Positions 57,690 to 64,000 of a stretch of 64,000 nucleotides of DNA are shown one piece after another. How positions within the stretch are numbered: position 1 is the first letter of the stretch; every line of letters starts with the position of its first letter. Source of the stretch: Cellulomonas sp. KH9 (GTDB taxonomy: Bacteria; Actinomycetota; Actinomycetes; Actinomycetales; Cellulomonadaceae); the NCBI RefSeq assembly GCF_900114185.1, contig NZ_FOSE01000001.1, forward strand, positions 583,749 to 647,748, in the 5' to 3' direction. The position numbers and the translations under genes are program-made. Under the pieces are notes generated by a model, which was not told the origin of the DNA, ran no database searches, and was given only the letters and a program-made list of their open reading frames with translations.

Positions 57690-60269
57690 ATGTTCGAGAG
57701 ATTCACGGACCGAGCCCGTCGCGTGGTCGTCCTCGCCCAGGAAGAGGCGCGGATGCTCAACCACAACTACATCGGCACCGAGCACATCCTCCTGGGCCTG
57801 ATCCACGAGGGTGAGGGTGTCGCGGCCAAGGCCCTGGAGTCCCTCGGCATCTCCCTGGAGGCCGTCCGCGCCCAGGTGCAGGAGATCATCGGCGAGGGCC
57901 AGCAGGCGCCGAGCGGGCACATCCCGTTCACGCCGCGCGCCAAGAAGGTCCTCGAGCTGTCGCTGCGCGAGGCGCTGCAGCTCGGCCACAACTACATCGG
58001 CACCGAGCACATCCTGCTCGGCCTGATCCGGGAGGGCGAGGGCGTCGCCGCCCAGGTCCTCAACAAGCTGGGCGCCGACCTCAACCGGGTCCGCCAGCAG
58101 GTCATCCAGCTCGTCTCGGGCTACCAGGGCAAGGAGCCGGTCGCGTCGGGCGGCCCCGCCGAGGGTCAGCCCTCGGGGTCGGCGGTGCTCGACCAGTTCG
58201 GCCGCAACCTCACGCAGGCGGCCCGCGACGGCAAGCTCGACCCGGTCATCGGGCGCGAGAAGGAGATCGAGCGGGTCATGCAGGTGCTGTCCCGCCGCAC
58301 CAAGAACAACCCGGTGCTGATCGGCGAGCCCGGCGTCGGCAAGACGGCGGTCGTCGAGGGCCTGGCGCAGGACATCGTGCGCGGCGACGTGCCGGAGACG
58401 CTGAAGGACAAGCAGCTCTACACGCTCGACCTCGGCGCGCTGGTCGCCGGCTCGCGCTACCGCGGTGACTTCGAGGAGCGCCTGAAGAAGGTCCTCAAGG
58501 AGATCCGCACGCGCGGCGACATCATCCTGTTCATCGACGAGATCCACACGCTCGTCGGTGCGGGTGCCGCCGAGGGCGCGATCGACGCGGCGTCGATCCT
58601 CAAGCCCATGCTGGCGCGCGGTGAGCTGCAGACCATCGGTGCCACCACGCTCGACGAGTACCGCAAGTACGTCGAGAAGGACCCGGCCCTGGAGCGTCGC
58701 TTCCAGCCGATCCAGGTCTCCGAGCCGAACCTGCAGCACGCGATCGAGATCCTCAAGGGCCTGCGCGACCGCTACGAGGCGCACCACCGCGTCTCCATCA
58801 CGGACTCCGCCCTCGTCGCCGCCGCGACGCTGGCCGACCGGTACGTCAACGACCGGTACCTGCCGGACAAGGCGATCGACCTGGTCGACGAGGCCGGCGC
58901 CCGCCTGCGCATCCGTCGCATGACGGCCCCGCCGGAGCTGCGCGAGCTCGACGAGCAGATCGCCGAGACGCGCCGCGACAAGGAGTCCGCGATCGACGAG
59001 CAGGACTTCGAGAAGGCCGCGCGCCTGCGCGACGAGGAGAAGCAGCTCGGGCTCAAGCGCGCCGAGAAGGAGAAGGCCTGGAAGAACGGCGACCTGGACG
59101 CCGTCGCCGAGGTCGACGAGGAGCTCATCGCCGAGGTGCTGGCGAACGCCACGGGCATCCCGGTGTTCAAGCTCACCGAGGAGGAGTCCAGCCGACTCCT
59201 GCACATGGAGGAGAACCTGCACAAGCGGGTCGTCGGGCAGGACGCGGCGATCAAGGCGCTCTCGCAGGCCATCCGCCGCACGCGTGCGGGCCTCAAGGAC
59301 CCGAAGCGTCCCGGTGGGTCGTTCATCTTCGCCGGCCCCACGGGTGTCGGGAAGACGGAGCTGGCCAAGGCGCTCGCGGAGTTCCTCTTCGGGGACGAGG
59401 ACGCGCTGATCCAGCTCGACATGTCGGAGTTCTCCGAGAAGCACACGGTGTCGCGGCTGTTCGGGTCGCCTCCCGGGTACGTCGGGTACGACGAGGGCGG
59501 TCAGCTCACCGAGAAGGTGCGCCGCAAGCCGTTCTCGGTCGTGCTGTTCGACGAGGTCGAGAAGGCGCACGCGGACATCTTCAACTCGCTGCTGCAGATC
59601 CTCGAGGACGGTCGCCTGACCGACTCGCAGGGCCGCGTCATCGACTTCAAGAACACCGTGATCATCATGACCACGAACCTCGGCACGCGGGACATCGCCA
59701 AGGGCGTCATGACCGGCTTCCAGGCCGGTGGCGAGCTGGCGACGGACTACGAGCGCATGAAGGCCAAGGTCAACGACGAGCTCAAGACGCACTTCCGTCC
59801 CGAGTTCCTCAACCGCGTCGACGACGTGGTGGTCTTCCCCCAGCTCTCGCAGTCCGAGATCTTCGCGATCGTCGACCTGATGATCGCCAAGCTCGACAAG
59901 CGCCTGCGCGACAAGGACATGGCCATCGAGATCACGCCGGCGGCCAAGAAGCTGCTGTCGGAGAAGGGCTACGACCCGGTGCTCGGTGCCCGTCCGCTGC
60001 GTCGTGCGATCCAGCGGGACATCGAGGACGCGCTGTCCGAGAAGATCCTGTTCGGCGAGCTGAAGGCCGGTCAGAAGGTCATCGTCGACGCCCAGGGCGA
60101 GGGTCTGCTCGGGGAGTTCCTGTTCCGGGGCGTGCCGCGCGGCACGCAGGACAAGGAGCCGCTGCCGGTCGGTGCGACCGTCGGCACGCCGGGGTCCGGC
60201 ACGGACGTCCCGGCGGCGCCCACGGCCCCGGCCCGCGGTGACGGCGGCACGGGGCTCGCCCCCGCCTGA
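57690..60269 (+). CDS. clpC: ATP-dependent Clp protease ATP-binding subunit ClpC
   Basis: The 859-residue Hsp100 unfoldase feeds proteins to ClpP. Two N-domain repeats (1-145, each with [13 protein letters not shown]) recognise substrates. D1 has Walker A GEPGVGKT at about 211-218 and Walker [11 protein letters not shown] at about 279. A UVR segment ([15 protein letters not shown]) follows, then D2 with Walker [10 protein letters not shown] at about 549-557 and the C-terminal VIVDAQGE domain. ATG 57690 has GAGGAG 5-6 bases upstream; GTG 57684 would add two residues. It is a complete, housekeeping-type gene, ended by a strong terminator at 60296-60327. Confidence 0.98.
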   Translation: MFERFTDRARRVVVLAQEEARMLNHNYIGTEHILLGLIHEGEGVAAKALESLGISLEAVRAQVQEIIGEGQQAPSGHIPFTPRAKKVLELSLREALQLGHNYIGTEHILLGLIREGEGVAAQVLNKLGADLNRVRQQVIQLVSGYQGKEPVASGGPAEGQPSGSAVLDQFGRNLTQAARDGKLDPVIGREKEIERVMQVLSRRTKNNPVLIGEPGVGKTAVVEGLAQDIVRGDVPETLKDKQLYTLDLGALVAGSRYRGDFEERLKKVLKEIRTRGDIILFIDEIHTLVGAGAAEGAIDAASILKPMLARGELQTIGATTLDEYRKYVEKDPALERRFQPIQVSEPNLQHAIEILKGLRDRYEAHHRVSITDSALVAAATLADRYVNDRYLPDKAIDLVDEAGARLRIRRMTAPPELRELDEQIAETRRDKESAIDEQDFEKAARLRDEEKQLGLKRAEKEKAWKNGDLDAVAEVDEELIAEVLANATGIPVFKLTEEESSRLLHMEENLHKRVVGQDAAIKALSQAIRRTRAGLKDPKRPGGSFIFAGPTGVGKTELAKALAEFLFGDEDALIQLDMSEFSEKHTVSRLFGSPPGYVGYDEGGQLTEKVRRKPFSVVLFDEVEKAHADIFNSLLQILEDGRLTDSQGRVIDFKNTVIIMTTNLGTRDIAKGVMTGFQAGGELATDYERMKAKVNDELKTHFRPEFLNRVDDVVVFPQLSQSEIFAIVDLMIAKLDKRLRDKDMAIEITPAAKKLLSEKGYDPVLGARPLRRAIQRDIEDALSEKILFGELKAGQKVIVDAQGEGLLGEFLFRGVPRGTQDKEPLPVGATVGTPGSGTDVPAAPTAPARGDGGTGLAPA

Positions 60270-60295
60270 TCCGCCCGCGCTCGCGCGTGAGCACG

Positions 60296-60327
60296 AAGGC
60301 CCCGGTCCCGCGAGGGACCGGGGCCTT
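60296..60327 (+). terminator. Strong stem-loop terminator after clpC
   Basis: A perfect 14-bp stem, AAGGCCCCGGTCCC (60296-60309), loop GCGA (60310-60313), then GGGACCGGGGCCTT (60314-60327). The hairpin is very stable, begins 26 bases after the stop and ends in TT without a longer T-run, as in many GC-rich actinobacterial terminators. Confidence 0.85.
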
Positions 60328-60357
60328 CCGCGTGCCCGGGGCCTTCCGCGTGCCCGG
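60322..60357 (+). repeat. Perfect 18-bp tandem duplication beside the clpC terminator
   Basis: GGCCTTCCGCGTGCCCGG occurs at 60322-60339 and again at 60340-60357. The first copy starts within the terminator's 3' arm, so the second copy could pair with the 5' arm as an alternative, shorter stem. Confidence 0.85.
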
Positions 60358-60415
60358 GCCGGGGGCGGACGGCGTGCCCGCGCGGTGGTTTCGCGCACGA
60401 TGTCCGCCTCGGGTG

Positions 60416-60448
60416 TTTGACGATATATCTCCCCTCCTGCAAGAGTCG
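60416..60448 (+). promoter_or_regulatory. Promoter-like element before the first sugar-binding lipoprotein
   Basis: TTTGACGAT (60416-60424), 17 bases, then AGAGTCG (60442-60448). The same two blocks at the same spacing recur at 62059-62091 before the second, paralogous gene. TTGACG is a good -35; the -10 is not canonical. The leader to ATG 60597 is about 145 bases. The remaining DNA from 60328 to 60596 holds no gene I can support. Confidence 0.5.
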
Positions 60449-60596
60449 GGCAGCCGTCGACGGCAGGGCGCGTCCGGTCGGTGCTCGACGAGGGGCACGA
60501 CGCACCGGGCGCGTGCACGAACCGGTGGACCTGGCGTCGGCAGGGGGCCCCGGGCGCCGCCCGGGATCGGCCGACTCGACGAAGAGGGCAGATCTG

Positions 60597-61886
60597 ATGA
60601 GGGTCACGAGGACGGTGGCGGCATCGGCCGCACTGGTCATGGGCGCGCTGGCGCTGGGGGCGTGCGGGAGCTCGACCGACGAGGGTGCGCAGGGGGACGG
60701 TGCCGTCACGATGACGTTCTGGCACAACTCCACCACCGACGCCGGCAAGGCGTACCAGCAGGAGATGGCGGACGCGTTCGAGGCCGAGAACCCCGGCGTC
60801 GAGATCACCCTGCAGGTGGTGCAGAACGAGGAGATGGACGGCAAGCTGCAGACCGCCCTGAACTCCGGGGACGCGCCGGACATCTTCATGGCCCGCGGCG
60901 GCGGCAAGCTCGCGGACATCGCGGAGGCCGGCCAGGTGATGGACCTGACGGACCTCGTCGACGACGCCACCCGCGACGCCCTGGGCGGGACCATCGACGC
61001 CTTCACGATCGACGGCAAGGTCTACGGCATGCCGACGGCGGTCCTGCCCGGCGGCATCTTCTACAGCAAGGACCTGTTCGCCCAGGCCGGCATCGCGTCG
61101 ACGCCGACGACCATGGCCGAGCTCGAGGCGGCCGTCGCCGCGCTGGAGGCCGCAGGCATCGAGCCGATCGCCCTGGGTGCCAAGGACGCGTGGCCCGCAG
61201 CGCACTGGTACTACTTCTACGCCCTGCGGTCCTGCTCGCAGGAGGCGATCGAGCAGGCGGCGAAGGAGCGCAGCTTCGACGACCCGTGCTGGACGCAGGC
61301 GGGGGAGGAGTTCGCCGACTTCGCGGCGCTGCAGCCGTTCAACGAGGGCTTCCTCACCACCTCCGCGCAGCAGGGCGCGGGGTCGTCCGCCGGCCTGATC
61401 GCCAACCACCAGGCGGCGATGGAGCTCATGGGCGCGTGGAACCCCGGCGTCATCGGCGGCCTGACGCCCGACGGCGAGCCGCTGGCCGACCTCGGCTGGT
61501 TCCCGTTCCCGCAGGTCGAGGGCGGTGCCGGCGACCCGACCGCGATGATGGGCGGGATCGACGGGCTCAGCTGCCACGTCGACGCCCCGGCGCAGTGCGC
61601 GCAGTTCCTCAACTTCCTGCTGCGCAAGGAGAACCAGGAGGGCTTCGCGGAGGCGTTCGTGTCGCTGCCCGCCAGCAAGGAGGCGCAGGGCGTGGTGACC
61701 GACCCCGCGCTGCAGGAGGTCCTGGCCGCCTACGACGACGCCGCCTACGTGTCGGTGTGGCTCGACACGCTCTTCGGGCAGAACGTCGGCAACGCCCTGA
61801 ACGGGGCCGTCGTCGAGATGCTCGCGGGCGACGGGGACGCCGCGAGCATCGTCTCCGCCGTCAACGACGCGGCCGCCAAGGAGTAG
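60597..61886 (+). CDS. Sugar ABC transporter substrate-binding lipoprotein, copy 1
   Basis: The 429-residue SBP_bac_1 lipoprotein has a signal peptide ending LALGA with lipidated Cys23. TMTFWHNSTTDAGKAYQ, GDAPDIFMARGGGKLADI and MELMGAWNPGVIGGL are its ligand-domain marks. It is closely similar over its full length to the protein at 62246, pointing to tandem duplication. No permease follows it directly; the transporter genes follow the second copy. It may bind a related but different oligosaccharide and share that permease. The ribosome site lies in a block (CGAAGAGGG) also found before copy 2. Confidence 0.94.
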   Translation: MRVTRTVAASAALVMGALALGACGSSTDEGAQGDGAVTMTFWHNSTTDAGKAYQQEMADAFEAENPGVEITLQVVQNEEMDGKLQTALNSGDAPDIFMARGGGKLADIAEAGQVMDLTDLVDDATRDALGGTIDAFTIDGKVYGMPTAVLPGGIFYSKDLFAQAGIASTPTTMAELEAAVAALEAAGIEPIALGAKDAWPAAHWYYFYALRSCSQEAIEQAAKERSFDDPCWTQAGEEFADFAALQPFNEGFLTTSAQQGAGSSAGLIANHQAAMELMGAWNPGVIGGLTPDGEPLADLGWFPFPQVEGGAGDPTAMMGGIDGLSCHVDAPAQCAQFLNFLLRKENQEGFAEAFVSLPASKEAQGVVTDPALQEVLAAYDDAAYVSVWLDTLFGQNVGNALNGAVVEMLAGDGDAASIVSAVNDAAAKE

Positions 61887-61887
61887 C

Positions 61888-61928
61888 GGTGCCGGGCACC
61901 GGCCGCCCCGTGCGGCGTGCACGGCACC
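61888..61928 (+). terminator. Possible attenuator/terminator hairpin between the two binding-protein genes
   Basis: GGTGCCG (61888-61894) pairs with CGGCACC (61922-61928), and inner GC-rich arms (GCCGC with GCGGC) extend the stem. It starts 2 bases after the stop of copy 1 and has no T-run. It could limit read-through into copy 2. Confidence 0.45.
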
Positions 61929-62036
61929 CCTGTGGCGGGCGTGCGGCGGGTAGGACCTCGGTCCGTGGCCGACCGGCCCACCGCCCACTATGACGGGGCT
62001 GTCACCGGGGGTGTCCTGGGCATATGCCCCGGCTGT

Positions 62037-62091
62037 TTCGATATCGTTATCGAACGAGTTTGACGATCCAGCGAGGCCGCTGTCAGAGTCG
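62037..62091 (+). promoter_or_regulatory. Palindromic operator and promoter before the second sugar-binding lipoprotein
   Basis: TTCGATA-TCGT-TATCGAA (62037-62054) is a perfect 7-bp inverted repeat around four bases, resembling a LacI-family operator. Four bases later the block TTTGACGAT (62059-62067), 17 bases, AGAGTCG (62085-62091) repeats the copy 1 promoter. The operator is missing before copy 1, so the two genes may be regulated differently. The rest of 61929-62245 is a roughly 150-base leader with no gene I can support. Confidence 0.6.
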
Positions 62092-62245
62092 ATCACAGCC
62101 CCGCGCGGCGGGGTGAGGGTGGAGGCGCCGCACGGTCGCGTCGCACGTCGTCACGACGTGAGCGGTCTGCAACGCTCGACCCGCCCTCGAGGCGGCCCCC
62201 CGGGTTCGTCCAAGCACTGTGTGGCTCAACGAAGAGGGACAGACC

Positions 62246-63532
62246 ATGAAGGTAAGGAAGACACTGGCGGCCACGGCTGCCGTGCTCATGGGCGCTCTGG
62301 CGCTGACCGCCTGCGGCGGTTCCGACGACAGCGCCAGCAGTGGCGGTGACACCGAGCTCACGTTCTGGCACAACTCCACGACCGGTGACGGCAAGGCGTA
62401 CTGGGAGGCCACCGCGGCGGCCTTCGAGGAGGCCAACCCGGGTGTGACCATCAAGATCCAGTCCATCCAGAACGAGGACATGGACGGCAAGCTCCAGACC
62501 GCCCTGAACTCGGGCGACGCGCCGGACATCTTCATGGCGCGTGGTGGCGGCAAGCTCGCCGACATCGTCGACTCCGGCCAGGTCATGGACCTGACCGACA
62601 AGATCGACGACTCCGTGCGCGAGTCCGTCGGCGGCGCGCTCGACGCGTTCGCGGTGGACGGCAAGGTCTACGGCATGCCGACCGCCGTGCTCCCCGGTGG
62701 CATCTGGTACAGCAAGGACCTGTTCGCGCAGGCCGGCATCACCGAGACGCCGACCACCATGGCCGAGCTCGAGGACGCCGTCGCCAAGCTCAAGGCCGCG
62801 GGCATCCAGCCCATCGCCCTGGGCGGCAAGGACGCCTGGCCCGCCGCGCACTGGTACTACTTCTTCGCGCTGCGCGCCTGCTCGCAGGACACGATCAACG
62901 AGTCGGCCGCCGAGATGAACTTCGACGACCCGTGCTGGCTGGAGGCGGGTCAGGAGTACGCGGACTTCGCCGGCATCGAGCCCTTCAACAACGGGTTCCT
63001 GACGACGACGGCGCAGCAGGGTGCCGGCTCCTCGGCCGGTCTGCTGGCCAACCACCAGGCCGCGATGGAGCTCATGGGTGCGTGGAACCCGGGTGTCATC
63101 GCCGGTCTGACGCCTGACGGCGAGCCGCTGGCCGACCTCGGCTGGTTCCCCTTCCCGGCCGTCGAGGGTGGCAAGGGTGACGCGACGGCCATGATGGGTG
63201 GCGTCGACGGGTACGCCTGCCACGTGGACGCTCCCGACGCGTGCGCCGACTTCCTCAACTTCTACATGGGGCAGGAGCACCAGGAGGGCTACGCCGAGGC
63301 GTTCGTCACCCTGCCGGCCTCGAAGGACGCGCAGGGCGCTGTCACCGACCCGGCCCTGCAGGACGTCCTCGCGTCCTACAACGACGCCGCCTACGTGACG
63401 GTGTGGCTCGACACGCTGCTCGGCCAGAACGTCGGCAACGCGCTCAACGGCGCGGTCGTCGAGATGCTCGCCGGCAACGGTGACGCCGAGAGCATCGTGG
63501 CGACGGTCAACGCCGCGGCAGCCAAGGAGTAA
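62246..63532 (+). CDS. Sugar ABC transporter substrate-binding lipoprotein, copy 2
   Basis: The 428-residue paralogue of the preceding gene has lipobox LALTA with Cys23, and TLTFWHNSTT-like, GDAPDIFMARGGGKLADI and MELMGAWNPGVIAGL segments. It is followed 8 bases later by an ABC permease, so it is probably the main binding protein of that transporter. ATG 62246 is preferred over an upstream in-frame ATG at 62219 because the signal peptide then begins correctly (KVRKTLAATAAVLMG). Ligand is unknown; oligosaccharides from plant polymers would suit a cellulolytic actinobacterium. Confidence 0.95.
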   Translation: MKVRKTLAATAAVLMGALALTACGGSDDSASSGGDTELTFWHNSTTGDGKAYWEATAAAFEEANPGVTIKIQSIQNEDMDGKLQTALNSGDAPDIFMARGGGKLADIVDSGQVMDLTDKIDDSVRESVGGALDAFAVDGKVYGMPTAVLPGGIWYSKDLFAQAGITETPTTMAELEDAVAKLKAAGIQPIALGGKDAWPAAHWYYFFALRACSQDTINESAAEMNFDDPCWLEAGQEYADFAGIEPFNNGFLTTTAQQGAGSSAGLLANHQAAMELMGAWNPGVIAGLTPDGEPLADLGWFPFPAVEGGKGDATAMMGGVDGYACHVDAPDACADFLNFYMGQEHQEGYAEAFVTLPASKDAQGAVTDPALQDVLASYNDAAYVTVWLDTLLGQNVGNALNGAVVEMLAGNGDAESIVATVNAAAAKE

Positions 63533-63540
63533 CTGGTCCG

Positions 63541-64000
63541 ATGAGCAACTCCCAGGGCGGGAACGCGCTGCTGAGGACGTCGACGCCCGGGGATGGCTCG
63601 GTCGTCGGGGGCGGTGCCGGTACGGCACCGTCCCCGGCGCGCCGGCCCCGCCGCAGGGGTGACTGGCGCAAGCGTGCCGAGATCACCCTCCTCGCAGGCC
63701 CCGCGATCGTCGTCTTCGTCGCGTTCGTCATCTTCCCCGTCGTCATGGCGGCGTACTACGGGTTCTACAAGTGGAAGGGCTACGGCGTCCCGACGGACTT
63801 CGTGGGCCTCGAGAACTACATCACGATCCTGCAGGACACGACCTTCCACGACGCGTTGATGCACAACGGCTTCATCGTCGTGATGTCCCTCGTCATGCAG
63901 GGACCGGCGGCGGTGGTGCTCGCGCTGCTGCTCAACCGCAAGATGCGCGGCCGCGGCCTCATCCGGGTCCTCATCTTCGTGCCCTACGTCGTCTCCGAGG
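63541..64000 (+). CDS. Sugar ABC transporter permease, 3' end beyond the window
   Basis: The visible 153 residues start at ATG 63541 with a Gly/Ser/Arg-rich cytoplasmic head. The first membrane helix lies at about 48-72 (LLAGPAIVVFVAFVIFPVVM), then YYGFYKWKGYGVPTDFVGLENY, the classic MalF/UgpA-type entry loop. A further helix begins at about 115 (FIVVMSLVMQGPAAVVLALL). It is cut by the window edge. It is coupled to the second sugar-binding lipoprotein. Confidence 0.93.
   Translation, partial: MSNSQGGNALLRTSTPGDGSVVGGGAGTAPSPARRPRRRGDWRKRAEITLLAGPAIVVFVAFVIFPVVMAAYYGFYKWKGYGVPTDFVGLENYITILQDTTFHDALMHNGFIVVMSLVMQGPAAVVLALLLNRKMRGRGLIRVLIFVPYVVSE

Noticed and set aside
57603..62096. A 1497-residue open frame antisense to clpC and the first sugar-binding gene
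   Set aside because: It is the shadow of strongly conserved plus-strand genes, with no start context and no recognisable domain.

Overview
The window is very GC-rich chromosomal DNA from a high-GC Gram-positive bacterium. The third-position G/C bias, frequent GTG starts, a PknG/GlnH/GlnX operon, ClpC and tandem sugar-binding lipoproteins suggest an actinobacterium of the Micrococcales, possibly near Cellulomonas. The genus is an inference. There are no tRNA or rRNA genes, CRISPR arrays, transposases or integrases.

Layout. (1) 1-4188: the N-terminal part of a secreted RHS/YD-repeat protein running off the left edge. (2) 4534-10802: metabolic genes: Sir2 deacylase, hot-dog thioesterase, a hydantoin-type racemase with an NCS1 permease and a divergent XRE-cupin regulator, a PPOX-family flavoprotein and a secreted barrel-like protein. 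(3) 10992-23476: a ten-gene, mostly translationally coupled minus-strand operon running TelA, unknown, CbbX-like AAA ATPase, GlnX, GlnH, coiled-coil protein, PknG, PP2C phosphatase, VWA protein, FHA protein. It looks like the mycobacterial GlnX-GlnH-PknG amino-acid-sensing pathway enlarged with its own phosphatase and phosphopeptide reader. (4) 23626-26262: a large LuxR/LAL regulator. (5) 26562-57430: a contractile injection system (CIS, eCIS type). The plus-strand structural operon encodes sheath, tube, two small assembly proteins, a second tube protein, a 1041-residue disordered protein, LysM baseplate protein, VgrG-like spike, gp25, gpJ-like and gpI-like wedge proteins, and a tail-anchored zinc-ribbon protein. 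A methionine aminopeptidase gene interrupts the cluster. A minus-strand operon encodes the DUF4255 cap protein and three giant membrane proteins. Separate units encode the AAA+ ATPase, a DUF4157 HEIAH protein with a chaperone-like partner, and a lipoprotein with a PAAR-like tip. (6) 57690-60269: clpC. (7) 60597-64000: two near-duplicate sugar-binding lipoproteins and the start of an ABC permease.

How it may work together. Four promoters of the CIS locus (before sheath, DUF4255, DUF4157 and lipoprotein-PAAR) share an imperfect palindrome, nCGTA-N5-TACCGATG or a close variant, set 20-21 nt before a -10-like hexamer. I found no comparable copy elsewhere in the window by eye. This defines a candidate CIS regulon, and the adjacent LuxR/LAL protein is the obvious candidate activator. 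The three giant proteins share one plan: two Ig-like domains without a signal peptide, one membrane helix at about residues 216-243, then long chains of CarboxypepD_reg/Cna-B-like repeats. They are translationally coupled to the cap protein, so they could hold the particle at the membrane with a stalk outside the cell. This membrane-docking, co-regulated CIS is the most interesting candidate for an undescribed system here.
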